The notes under the pieces: model-generated
What the model was told of the DNA's origin: nothing
The model's database searches: none
What the model saw: the letters and a program-made list of their open reading frames with translations, nothing else
Shown: piece by piece, positions 28,831 through 41,043 of the stretch
Position numbering within the stretch: the first letter of the stretch is position 1
Layout: each line of letters begins with the position of its first letter
Position numbers and translations under genes: made by a program
DNA from: Onthophagus taurus
Taxonomy: Eukaryota; Arthropoda; Insecta; Coleoptera; Scarabaeidae
Assembly (NCBI RefSeq): GCF_036711975.1
Contig: NC_091975.1
Span: 5,272,501 to 5,336,500 of the forward strand
Direction of reading: 5' to 3'
DNA: 64,000 nucleotides

Positions 28831-29309
28831 AACGTGTCCAGAGAAGACCATCAATTTCTGGAAAATATCTGGCATTTTGTTATTCGGCTGCAACAACCAG
28901 TTGTTGAGCAATCTAAATTTTGTATGGAAACAGATTGGTAGTGATGGTTCCTCCTCCACATATTCCTCACAGCTTGGATGTTCTCAAGTAACCAACTTGT
29001 TCGAGTTTTGATAGAATGACCATTTTAAACCTCAATTTTCATATAATATTGTTTTAAATACCAATTCTATTAAAGTTCAAAGTGTCACGTTTCAAAATAT
29101 CAACATAAAGGATTTTGTAACGTGATTCTAAACACCTTATATAAAGTTATTTTATTAAATTTCTTTTTATAAAAAAAATAACATTAAAAAATAGTTTGAA
29201 TAGCCAAATAGTTTTATGGCACCATTAAAAAATCACAAAACGATTTAAATCTTATATAAACTAAATAAATTTCGATGTTATTTCAGTTAAATATATTTTT
29301 TAACCCAAA

Positions 29310-30990
29310 ATGTTGATTTTGTTCCCAATTTTCGTTTTTATTACAACAATAGAGTCAAAATTTATTTGCGGCGACGGAAATGAAATTTTAAAAAGCCAAA
29401 TTTGCGATGGTACCATCGATTGTTTGAATAGAAACGACGAAAATGTTGAATTGTGTTCTCAAATTAAGTAAAAATTATTTTATTAGTAACTATTTTATTT
29501 TAATAATTATTTTTAGATGCGAAAATGATCATTTTCAATGTAAATATGGGGCATGTATTAAAAAATCGTTTAGGTGTAATCAAAAAATCGATTGTCTCGA
29601 TGGTTCTGATGAGATTAATTGTAATTTAACTCAAATTGGGTAAACTTTTATTAATTTTTTATAATTATTTTTTTTTAATTATCGTTTCTAGATTAAACGA
29701 TTTTTTATGTTTAAACCAAAAAGTTATCCCAAACTCGTTAATTTGTAACAATTTCGATGATTGTGGTGATAATTCCGATGAAAATTTCTCAGTTTGCGCT
29801 CCAAATTTGTGCGATTTGAACGAATTTCGGTGTAAATCCGGGAATTGCGTAAAAAATTCTTTAATTTGTGATGGTTTCCCGGATTGTTTCGATGGATCGG
29901 ATGAGTTTAGGTCAATTTGTGATTTATTTGAATTAAGAAATACAAATTCGATAAAATGTTCGGGTTTAAAACTTTTCGGTGTTGATTTAAAATGTAAAGA
30001 TGAGAAAAATGATTGCGATTTTGAACAAGAAATTGGGACGATTTCTGAAGGGGGATGTAAAGAGTTTTACGAGGGTGTTGAAAAAATCGATAAATCTAAA
30101 GCTGTTTGTCAATTTGATGGGCGATGGAATTCGGAACATGTTAAATGTAAACCAAGTAAGTTATCTTACTTTAAATTTAAAAATCACGTTTTATGATTTA
30201 TTTAATTATAGTTTGTGGTACTAAATCGTCCGCTCTTCCATTAATTTCATCGGGATTTTCAATTGAAAATTGGCCGTGGTTCGTTGGTTTATACTCTTTG
30301 GAGACATCGGAAACTAATTTCTTTTGTGGGGGAACTTTAATTTCAGAGAAAATCGTTTTAACAGCCGCTCATTGCGTTTGGAAAAAATCCCCGGAGGATA
30401 TTTTAGCTGTTCTTGGAAAATACAAAGTGGACCTAGCCGTAAACGAACCGAATTCGCAACAAAGAAACGTTGAAAAAATCATATTGCATCCGAATTATTA
30501 CGATATCGAGACGAATTACGCGTCAGATATATCAATTTTATATTTAAAAACATTCGTAAATATCAATGAATTTATAAAACCAATTTGTATCGATTGGTTT
30601 AATCGGTTTCATAAAAATATTAACTTAATGGGGACGGTTGTTGGAATGGGTTTAACCGAAAATGATACTTTTGCTTCACATTTATTAGCAACAAATCTTC
30701 CTATAGTTACCGTTAAAGATTGTATGATTAATGAAAAGAAAGATTTTCACAAATATATCACTTCAACTACATTTTGCGCTGGATTTTTAAACGGAACTGG
30801 AGTTTGTAATGGTGATAGTGGTGGTGGGTTGGCTATTTTTAACGATGGGAAATGGTTTTTAGAAGGTTTGGTGAGCATAAGTCCGAGGAAAAGTGGAAAA
30901 GCCGTTTGCGATACTAAGAAATATACGATTTTTACCAAAATTTCATCATTTTTAGATTGGATTAAAGAAGTTGTTCCACCTGAAATGTGA
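29310..30990 (+). CDS. modSP: Modular serine protease (ModSP), apical protease of the Toll/melanization cascade
   Basis: Exons 29310-29467, 29517-29639, 29692-30155 and 30212-30990 give 507 residues. A signal peptide ([16 protein letters not shown]) is followed by one degenerate and three good LDLa repeats (for example [15 protein letters not shown] and [10 protein letters not shown]), then a Sushi-like cysteine module ending [11 protein letters not shown]. The chymotrypsin-type domain begins about residue 256 and has the triad His in LTAAHC, Asp in [10 protein letters not shown] and Ser in CNGDSGGGL. In Drosophila and Tenebrio this architecture senses microbial recognition complexes and starts Toll and phenoloxidase activation. 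Assignment rests on the architecture. Exon 1 starts at the first ATG after a stop-rich leader. Confidence 0.88.
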
Positions 30991-31007
30991 TTTTAATGAG
31001 ATTTTAG

Positions 31008-31013
31008 AATAAA
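31008..31013 (+). terminator. Polyadenylation signal of ModSP
   Basis: AATAAA lies 18 bp after the stop codon, in an AT-rich context. Confidence 0.6.
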
Positions 31014-33104
31014 TTTATTAACAGCAAAGTTATTGGTTATTATTTGAGCTTGTACAATCTCTTCATGGCCCATCTTCAACTTCCTCATTCTTGACTGTTT
31101 TTAGATTTAAATAGATTAAAGTGTTCCACTTCATATAGCTGTAATCAAACACCCTTGGTTAATAAAAATTTAGCATACAAACTATACAACACAGTAATAA
31201 TAACAGTTTAGTAACACAAGGTAAAAATAAATAAAAATATTTTTTTTATAAAAAAGAAACATTTTTAATTCAAGTACATATTTACAATATAGTAGGTGAT
31301 AAAAGCATTTTTAATTTTTATACATATTTTTTATTTTGTTGATCGAGAAACTAAATCGCAAATACAAAAAAAAATAAAAACAATTTATACAGCGATTTTT
31401 TCTCTTTAACATTTTTAACAAAATCAATATATTTAATTTATAAAAATATCTTCAAAAGAAATCCGAATTCGAAATATTTATGAAATTTTTTTTGGGTTAA
31501 GTATTTATTCATTTATTTTTTTGGTCAAAATGGTTTTTTACTGTTCTCAAAATGATTCCAATATCATGTACTATAAATACGTTTTTTATTCATCTTTTCT
31601 GTTTTTTTTTTTTCATTAAATATACAGCTACACTCTTATAAAGAGTACTTTTTTTGAAATATACGTTTGTTTTTATAAATAATGTTCGATAAGAACTTTT
31701 TATTACAATTTTCAACGTTGGCTTTTATTTAAATCCTGTTTAAAGCGCTTTTTTTGCTTATTATAATAACATCATAAAAAAATCGTCGATAAAAAACAAA
31801 ACGAGGTAATTAACTATTATTTTAAAAAAATTTTGTTATTAAATGTTAATTTTTTTGTTGTTCACACCAGTTTTTATTTTATATTTCTTTTCCTGAGAAT
31901 GCAATATTCAATTTAATTATTGATGTGAACTTGAAATATTTTATTGATTTTGAATTTAATTTATTGGCACAGCTCATATTTTTCTTCCCTCTTCTTCTTT
32001 GTTAGCACAAAGGTTTAAAATAATCCAAAATTTAAACCCAGATGACTAAATAAAATCTACAAACATAAAAATTTACAGAATAAATTAAGTTTTGGGTCAT
32101 CAGGATGTTACCAAAAAAACAAAAACTAAATATTGTAACCATCAACATAGTTTTTTAACCATAATTTTTATTATTTTTTTTAATTTAATTATTATTATTC
32201 TCTTTCTAGGTTTAGAATTAAACAGTACAAAAAATATACAACAATTAACTGCTTATGTGTGTGTAACTTTTTTATACTTTGTGTTGTTGTAGTGTAAATG
32301 TGAATATTCTTAACATGAGAAAAAGAAAATAATAATAATGAGATATGTTATCAATATCAGGAAGTGTATGCAATTTGTTTAATTGTATGTATTTAAAATA
32401 AATGTTACTTTTCTGATTCATCTTTAAGGAGAAAATAATATTGTACTGCTACATTTACCAGTGAAATCATTAATTTTAGGTTAACATTAAATAGAGTAAT
32501 TACGATTATTACTTTTAAAATAGTTGTTAACGGAAACTCTTTCACAAAACATCAATAAATGTAGCAAATACAATTATTTAACGAATTTTCTTTGTAAAAA
32601 AAAGATAAAAATAAAAGAAAAAATACCGTTTCATATTATTATTGTTACATTATTACAAATCTACGAAAGCGAGACAACATTATTTTGAAATATTGTACAT
32701 GTAAATTCACATCACAGACTTCAGCAAAACTTACAAAATACCGAACAAAAAAATAATCACCACCCCTCCCTTTTTCATTTTAAATTCAAGTGGAGGAATG
32801 GCGGGAGAAGAAGGAGGGGGGATACAAACTACCTTCTTTCCACATTATTTATTTTTCTCTTTAACCGTTTTCTTTCTTTTTTTCTAATCATTCGAATGAG
32901 AAATAACGACTTAAAAAAACATTCTCATTGTGAAGACAAAACAAAAAAGGAAATAATAAACCTAACTTAAATCCTTACACTACTTTTTTCTTGTATTCTT
33001 TTTCGTGTTGAAACAAAAAAAAATGAACGGAACCAGCCCAATGTACACAAATTTTATACAAACTTACCAAACTATACGAAAAAAATCTGTGTTTTTTAAT
33101 TAAC
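31014..33104. other. Convergent intergenic region, probably long KANSL1 3' untranslated region
   Basis: About 2.1 kb lies between the convergent stops of ModSP and KANSL1. It is strongly AT-rich with many T and A runs and no credible ORF. Most of it is probably the 3' untranslated region of KANSL1 (minus strand). I see no repeat or RNA gene in it. Confidence 0.5.
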
Positions 33105-36100
33105 CTATCTTTTAAACCGATCCGATTTCGTCGTTCGTTCCATATCAACCCATTCGGGATCGTTGGGATCTTCATCGCCATAGGCCGACTCCGTCGATTC
33201 GCTATCGTGACTCTTGTCATCCTCAAGGTTAACCTCATTACATCCCGCACTACTACTACCACCAACCGCCGTTGACGTAACACCACCAATCGCCGCAGTG
33301 GTCGTCGTCGTTGATAAAATTTCGTCCGAATCTCGTGCTCGATAATTCGTTTTAAACTTATGATTCTCGTTTCCCAACATTTTCTCAAGCATTTCATCAG
33401 TCAATGGAAAACATCTCCTTTCATATGGATTCACCTCAAAATGTTCGACGGGGGTCCCACATCTCGTAAAATCCTCACATCTTCCTTCAACTCCTAACCT
33501 ATCCTTTCCAAATTTTGATTGCGAAATCGTTCTACGACGCAAAGCGGCACTGGATGAAGTGTTTGAATTGTCGTCCGTCGTTACAGAAAGTGGCGTTGCC
33601 GGCGGTGAAGTGATTGGTGAGGGCAGATTTAAATTAAAATTGTTTTCAGAGTTGATGGTTGGGGGATCGATTATGTTATTTGAGATAATGGTATTATTAT
33701 TTGGAGTGGATGCGTTATTATGGAGGTGAGGACCGGACGCAGCGATGGCGGGTGTGGCATGAGGAGACATGGGGTCAGGAGTATTCGCCCCCGAAGATTC
33801 GGCTCGGCTATCGGTTCTTTTATGGGAACGCGAACGCCCGTAACCTAGCGGTAGTTTAAGATAGCTGAGGAACTTTTTCTTTTCGTCGTACTCGCACCTA
33901 TCATGACGAACAATGACCGCTTCATCTGATAGATCTTCTTCGATCTACAAAAAAATTAATAATAATAATTCAATATTAAAAAATAAGTAATCGACGTACA
34001 TCACCGCCACTATCTGGTTGTTGACTAGGATTTTTTACGGCTCCATTATTTTTTTCACTAGATGGTGTCGTCGTTGGTGGCGTCGTCGTTTTCTCACTAT
34101 TTTCCGTCACCTCAACAACTCTCCACCTTAAAAAATGATTATTTAGTTATTTAAGTATATATTATTAAAATTATTAATCTCACTTGGGCGTTAATATTTC
34201 CTTGTACTGTAATTTTTCGACACGTGTCGAAGCGGCAACACTATATGGTATAACGATGTTATCGATATCGTACGAATCGACGCGATTTCGCCGTTGAAAC
34301 CCAGATATTGATTGCGTGGCAAGTAACGGAGAGGTGCTCGGCGAATCGAACTTGATCGAACCGCCCAAACTGCCGAGTCCTTCCAATTCTTCGTCTTCAC
34401 AATCGCCCGACGCGCTACCCATCGACACCCGGTGCGAGTGATGTCGCTGTTTCTTGTTCAATTTGGCTAACGATTGCGAAGAACTTAAATGCCTGCAATT
34501 GTTGTTGTTGTTTCCACCTCCAGCCGACGATATCGACGTTTTCCTTCCTTTGAATTTGTTCTTTAATTCTACAATTTTTGTTATTATTACTTATCAACTA
34601 AAAAAATTAATGTTAATAATACTTACTTGCGGATAAAGCGTTTACAGTGGCAGGTTTCAATAATCGATTTGTATACTTTTTTCGATGGTCTACCTTTTTC
34701 GAACGGTGATCCACCGACGTCGCGTTTAATTTGTCATTGACACGATCCGCGCCCCCTCCTTTCGTTATGTACTTCATACCCTTGATCGTCGTTCGAGAGC
34801 TGCGTTGTTGCCAGTCGGGAGTTTTCATTATTGCCTCCAGATGAATTCCACTCGAACAATCTAATTAAAAAAACAAATAATTTTTTAATAATAAATAGTC
34901 TAATAAGAACAATTTTATCCAAGAGATAAATTAAATCTATAAAGTATGAGATATCACAGTTAAAATAGTTAATAAATGATAGAAAATACTTGCTAAACAG
35001 TAAAACAATTTATTTATTAGTTATAAATTTATTAATAAACTTTCTTATTCATATTTATTCATTGTATTCTTCATTTTAATGGAACACAAGGCGATAAACA
35101 ATCTTTTGGTAGTCCACATTGTGCAAGCATAAAACATACGCATTTCTGTGGTGTTCTCTATATCTATTCTGTATATACTTCTAATTTGAGACAAGTTTCG
35201 ATCATACAGAAGCTATTAATGTGGATTAACTGGTTATCTATTAAAACGCTGTTGTAACCTTCTTCAGAAACAAAGTTAAAAGCGATTTTGCAGATTTTTA
35301 TAATATCCATAATAGTAATCTAGAAAGGATTACAGAAATATAGAGCAATATTCTTCACTCTACACCTGTTCTAATCAGATTGTGTAGCACAACACTGTTA
35401 TTGCAATGAATGATGTCCTAATATCACACTTTATAAACTTGACATCCTCTTATCCATTTGTAGATACCTCCTCTTTTCAATTTCCTTTTTCTGTTGTGCT
35501 TATTCATATTCTAATTAAAATAAAGTTAATTTATTGTATGTACAGTAGTCTTTTTTGATAATATAGTCAATACACCAACATGTAACTCAACTATATCATA
35601 AATAGCTAATTTATCACAAAAATGTACTTACCAATCTGAAAAATATTAAAACTTCACACATTAAAACACTATTTATTAACGAACTGACGCAATAATCTCA
35701 TAACAAACCTGAAATTTCTGCAAAGTTCCGCAATGATACTTAGCTAATATTGATCAAATCTAAATACAATCGCTTTTAACACATAAAGATGTCATTTACA
35801 TAAATAAATTTGTTTTTGAAATCTTCATTTTCTTACCTTCTGGCAACGAAAACACTGGGTGAAAACTCGGATCCAACATAGCGACCTTTTCCGCTTTACT
35901 CAGATAATCAGAGGGATCGCGCGGGTGCGTAGGATCAGTCCTTCCGGTACATAGGGCGCACGGAACTGCCGGTTTCGTACATCCACAACGGATCGTCGAC
36001 GGTCTTGCCGCTTTCTTCGAAACGGCGTGCAATCCCGTCGTCTGAAGCAACTTCCGTTTCCGGAAATTGATCAGCGGTCGCGTCCGCGCGCACTGGTATT

Positions 36101-39100
36101 CCTTTTCGAGCGTCATCGCACCGTCGCCGATCGTTTGGAGGACGTCGCCCGGAAGTTGACCGCGGTAACCGTTCACAGCGGCGGCACCACCCGTTGGCGT
36201 CGTCGTTGTAGGCGATGATGGAAAGCTCGGCGGGTTTTCGTATCCGAGTTGAACGGGACCCTTCGAATGACGAATGGTTTTGTGAAGCTCGCTGTGCTGT
36301 CGTATCCGGTATTCGAGGTCCGAAATTTGCGCCTGAAGCCACGTCCATCTTGCGGCTATCGATGCTCGTTCTTGTAGATATTTCCAAGATGCTCGTTTAT
36401 GTCTAACAAATATAATATAAAAAATATTAGATTTTCGATTTCTTTGTGCCTGAGTTTACAACATTTCATAAAATCATAGATTAATTATTGCAATAATGTT
36501 GTTTTCCCCGAAGATAATTTGAGTCGAAACCGGTACAAATTCAACGTAACAAATAAAATATTCGGTATGTGTGTGGAAAAATAAACAAAATACGTCACGT
36601 TTAATGTTATCTTTAATGGTAATAGACTCAGTTTAGGTTAGTCAGCAAAATTAAACAAAGAAAAACGTATTTTTACACAAATTATTTTAAATAAAACATC
36701 AAATTCCAATCAATCACATTATATGATAGACTATATTAAATTATACAGTTGATTAAAATAATGTTATATTAAAAATTGTAATTCCACAATAAATAACGTC
36801 ACAGAACATTTCCAAGAAATTTATTTCATAACTCAAAAATCTGTTTCATAATATAAACAACGATTTCTTTCAACCAAATCAAAAATAGTAAATAAAAGAA
36901 TAAATCAGCAACAAAATAGAAATTATGATATCACCGAAACGGTACCTCCCCTTTTATTCGCATTAAAAACAAAGACTTTATTCAGGATTTAAAAGTACTT
37001 ATCAAGGTCAATAAAAAAAGTTAGATATGTTTAACGAAAAAACAACATTCATTTTATTACTCAATTCACTGCAGGTTGTTCGAATATCGATTGTAAATAA
37101 GATTCGGTTAATTGATTTGAAATATAAATTAGATGAGTCAAAGACACACAAAGAAAAAACCAAGAAGAATCGATTACGTAACATGACGGAGAAGTCCTAG
37201 AAAGCCGCATACACACACAAAAAATGGTATTCATGAAATGCACGTTAACCCAGAATAAGATATCGTTTTACAGGCCTGTGCTGGTAATTTAATGCCCCTA
37301 GTTTTTATTTACAGTGACAACCGAAAAAGAGACGAAAAAAGGGATAGGAATGAAATCGTTGAGAAAGAAGACGAGAAAATGACCGGTTAGATCTAGACAA
37401 GTTGAACTTTGCACTCCGTGGCTGTTATTTTATTTAGGTTAATTTACGGGAACTGTTTTTTAAGAGTTTTGTGAGTTTAAATTACAAATTAAAAGAAAAA
37501 AGCTTTTAATAAAAACAGAAAAAATTTTCTAATTATTTCACAAATACTGATAATACGTAAAGATATACGAAAAAAGAGTCTAATTCTGTAGTATGTGTAT
37601 AGGTAGATAATAAGAGAAAGTAGATGTAAAAAAAATGCTTTAAGTTAATGCAGAGTGTTGAGTAAAAAAGCTAAGATATAAAGAATATAAAGATAGAACA
37701 GATAGCTGTTTGGCGGGAAATGCTTCAAAGAAAGTTCAAAAATAGAAGACGGCTAAACCCGAATGATTCTAGTTTTAGGTTTTGTGTTAGTTCTAGTGAT
37801 AGTGTAAAACTAGAACTAACACAAGACCTAGAACTAGAATCATTCGGGTTTAGCCGTTTTGACAGACGTGCGGCTAAATCCGAATGTTTCTAGTTCTCAG
37901 TCTAGTGTTAGTTTTAATTGTTAGTTAGAGTTAGATAGTGGTATATTTTTATTAAACGAAAAGTATAACAAACACCTATAACCAGAAACATTCAGGTTTA
38001 GCCATGTGTCTTACGACGGCCGAAAACTCAAGGTTATCATAAGGACGTCACCTTTTTCCAAGCAAAACTTTTCCTTTGCAAAACTACCCAATGCCTGTAC
38101 TATTAAGCTATGTTGCATTTTATGTGGGACAGTGTAAGTGCATAGTAGTTTGGTAACTGTGGTTACTGCATTCATATATTGCAAGTTATATGAAATACCC
38201 AGTATGGATTAATAACTTCTAATTAATACCATCTTTTCCCCTGACGATCAATTGTGGACTCATAGTCCACCGCGTGTACTGGAAGGTTAAATTAATACCA
38301 ACTGTTAATCGAAAATAAATTAAGTTGCGCAGAATTAAGATATACAGTGCTTCCCAAAAGTAACTGATAAATTCGTTAAAACAATTAAAAACGGTTTATA
38401 GAAAAATCGCTGAGACGAGTCTAAGGACTTAAATTTTTTCAAATAGCAATCCTCCATTTTTATTACGGAATATGAAAGATGATTTTTGAAGTTGGTTTAG
38501 ATATTTTATTAAGGCCCACTTTTACCACCTCTTGATAAATTTAACCGATAGGTAATTACCATGGTTACAGCGGTTTTAAGCTCTCTTAGGCTCGTTACTA
38601 CCATCTTCTGGTTAAGCTATCTAAGGGATTATTACCACGGTTACGGCTATTTTACGCGCTCTCATTGGCTAGTAGATGGGTTTATCTATTAGATAAATGT
38701 AACTTAAAGATGGTAGTAACGAGCCTTAGGCCCACTTTTACCATCCTCCTGATAAACTATCTAGAGGATAGCTGCCATGGTTACGGCGGTTTTAAGCACT
38801 CTCATTGGCTAATAGCTGTATTTACCTATCGGATAAATTTATCAAGAGGTGGTAAAAGTGGGCCTTAGACTCGTTACTACCATCTTCTGGTTAAGTTATC
38901 TAAGGGATTATTACCACGGTTACAGCTATTTTACGCGCTCTTATTGGCTAGTAGATGGGTTTATCTATAAGATAAATTTGCCTAAAAGATGGTAGTAATG
39001 GACCTTATTGGCTAAGAGCGCCAATTTATCAAGAGGTGGTAAAAGTGGGCCTAAGACAATGATTAATTTTTGATATATGAAACAATTGGTTGCCATGGTT

Positions 39101-41043
39101 ACGCATGGCTACTGCTATTTATCTATCTCAATGAATGAAAAATCATGAAAATTTAAGATAATTTATGTCGAAAATTTTCTTATGTAACCAATATTAATAT
39201 TGATTGTACTAGATTCAGAAAAAAGTGCTCTTTCATATTCCGTAATAGAAATGGAGCATTGCTATTTGAAAAAAATAAATAATTATTGCTATTTAATAAA
39301 AATATCGATGACGTCATTACTCGTTTAAAAATGGCGGTAAAAATTTAAAAACTATACCAAACAATGGCAAAAAATATAAATCTTTAGACTCGTCTCAGCG
39401 ACTTTTCCATAAACTGTTCTTAATTGTTTTAACGAATTTATCCGTTACTTTTGGGAAATCCTGTATAACTTAATTATGATTTACTAATGAAAAATGATAG
39501 AAATGTGGAAAAATAAACAGTCAGCTTCTGTCGAATTTCATCTAGATCTGCATCAGCAATAAAGACGTCATGTTCTTTGATAAAAATAAAATTAATTTAG
39601 AGAAGGCATTAAAAGACTTAAACTAACGTTGGACCACAGCAAATGGAGGCAAATTGAGAGAAAAGAAATTATTTTTAATGTTATTCATAACAATTAGAAT
39701 TAACATCACAGTTTGGTATCCTTGCCATTTTTAAGTAGCTCCTTAACTGCTTATTAAATATGTAAATATTAAACCTTTCTGTCCTAAAATTGTTCTTTAT
39801 TAAATCACATAAACCTGTTATTAATAAGAAAAAGTCCAGACTGCTTTTTTTTATAATTAAATAAAGATTAAAATAGAAACATCATCATTATACAATGATG
39901 ATGCAATATTGTAAAATTCATCTTACATTTATAAATGATTTTTTTGGTTAAATTATTACATAACAACCAAAAAAATATAAAATTAACTTACATGCTGAGG
40001 TACTGTTGGTGTGGATTATTATAGGTTTGCATTTCATCGCAACTTTCACCCCCAGAACTACTGGCCGTTGCTTCTGAATCAACTTCCTGCTGTGCTAAAC
40101 CCATTTCTGTGTGTAACAATCCGGCGATCCTTTGTAAATCCTGTTTATGTTGTGGAACCCACGGCGCTAAATTTGTCATACCGGAAACTCCCGGCCGAAA
40201 CGAACCTGGTTCCGCCGAACCAGACCCGAAATACCGCCCGGAATGTCTTCTAGATGCCACATTAGATTGTAATAACGATGACATCTCGAGTTTTCTCACT
40301 AAATTTTTCGCGGAACTGCTCGATATTGGTTTCATTTTTTCTAAGGATTGATTTGATTCTGTAGGTTTTTCGAGATTGAGTTCGTTGTTGAGATTAACTG
40401 GGGAGTTATCTTTAAGTCGTCGTAAGGTTCGGTGGACGTGTTCGAATACCCCGGCGACTTCACTACTAAAATGTTGCCCCATATGACGAATTTGCATCTT
40501 TCGTAGTCGTCTCAAAAGAAATTCCAATTTTCGTTCAACTTTTAATTGTCTCTTGTGAACCTCGGCCATTAATTCTTTGGTTTGGGTTTCTTTTGAAACC
40601 GGTTCTTCAATACTCATATTCATCACATCAACATCATTGAATAAATCACTAGAACCACCTTCCATCGATTTAATCACCTGCATGATTTCATCAACATTTT
40701 GACCGAGATCCAAATTCATTATTTGATCCATATCTTGTGTTGTAGATTTATCTTTAAGTATATTTAGACCCATTTTGTCGTCTTGGTCGCCCATAGATAG
40801 CGGACTTTGGCTCATTATATCACTAGTAATCGGTTCGATTGTGTCCACCGAGGCCCCTTTTTCTTTTAACAATAGTTCCGTTGTTGCCAAATCAAGACAA
40901 TTATCCAAGACATCATGCCCATCATTACTGCTTGCCGGTGGTTCTTTTAAAAGTTTAAAATTTGGTGTTTGGTTCGGTTCCGTTAATGCTGGGGCCATGA
41001 CCTCCACGTGAGGGTCCCTCACCGAGGTCGTACGTAATCCCAT
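33105..41043 (-). CDS. KANSL1: KANSL1 / NSL1, scaffold of the NSL histone acetyltransferase complex
   Basis: Exons 39992-41043, 35837-36402, 34627-34860, 34184-34568, 34000-34126 and 33105-33944 give 1067 residues. A TGA lies in frame directly before the start ATG. A coiled coil at about 155-215 ([20 protein letters not shown]) is followed by a conserved block with [34 protein letters not shown] and [15 protein letters not shown]. The PEHE region starts around residue 715: [20 protein letters not shown] then KEILTPKWRVV, continuing to [37 protein letters not shown] matches the C-terminal block of human KANSL1. PEHE domains bind the acetyltransferase MOF (KAT8), so the complex acetylates histone H4 at promoters. 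Intron 1 (3.6 kb) carries nested MITEs. Confidence 0.93.
37749..37857. repeat. Near-perfect palindrome in KANSL1 intron 1
   Basis: Arms of about 47 bp (ACGGCTAAACCCGAATGATT ... AATCATTCGGGTTTAGCCGT) flank a short centre near AGTGATAGTGTAAAA. The ends match those of the repeat at 930-1059. The arms are almost identical, so the copy is fairly young. Confidence 0.85.
37869..38006. repeat. Second copy of the palindromic repeat, more diverged
   Basis: Ends CGGCTAAATCCGAATGTTTC and GAAACATTCAGGTTTAGCC pair with few mismatches. The interior carries GTTAGTTAGAGTTAG and GGTATATTTTTATTAAACG, shared with the 930-1059 copy. It lies only 11 bp from the previous palindrome. Confidence 0.75.
38589..38725. 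mobile_element. Nested MITE copy 1 (137 bp)
   Basis: Ends GGCTCGTTACTACCATCTT and AAGATGGTAGTAACGAGCC are inverted repeats. TTA flanks each side. The core (GGTTACGGCTATTTTA, CTCATTGGCTAGTAG) is shared with its neighbours. Confidence 0.8.
38729..38864. mobile_element. Nested MITE copy 2 (136 bp)
   Basis: Ends GGCCCACTTTTACCATCC and GGTGGTAAAAGTGGGCC mark the subtype of the outer MITE. It is separated from copies 1 and 3 by single TTA triplets. Confidence 0.8.
38868..39004. mobile_element. Nested MITE copy 3 (137 bp)
   Basis: Ends GACTCGTTACTACCATCTT and AAGATGGTAGTAATGGACC mark the subtype of copy 1. The interior is nearly identical to copy 1 (TTATTACCACGGTTACAGCT). The right-flank TTA joins the second half of the outer MITE. 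Confidence 0.8.

Larger units (their letters stand above)
38513..39051. mobile_element. PIF/Harbinger-like MITE split by three further MITE copies
   Basis: The ends GGCCCACTTTTACCACCTC and GAGGTGGTAAAAGTGGGCC are perfect inverted repeats, flanked by TAA on both sides (38510-38512 and 39052-39054). The sister element at 10506 shows the same site uninterrupted (TTATTAAGACAATAATT, TAA at 10761). The MITE's own halves are 38513-38588 and 39008-39051, interrupted at a TTA by the 38589-39004 stack. A 3-bp TWA duplication is typical of PIF/Harbinger MITEs; that class is inferred from it. Confidence 0.8.
38345..39463. mobile_element. CAGTGCTTCCC-family foldback DNA element, 1.12 kb
   Basis: The left terminus is CAGTGCTTCCCAAAAGTAAC and the right is GTTACTTTTGGGAAATCCTG. 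TATA flanks both ends (TA target). The terminal inverted repeats extend about 80 bp, including ATTCGTTAAAACAATTAA and TCGCTGAGACGAGTCTAAGGA, each with its partner near 39390-39450. No transposase is encoded. It lies in KANSL1 intron 1 and contains a nested MITE stack at 38513-39051. A truncated sister copy is at 10506. Confidence 0.88.
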
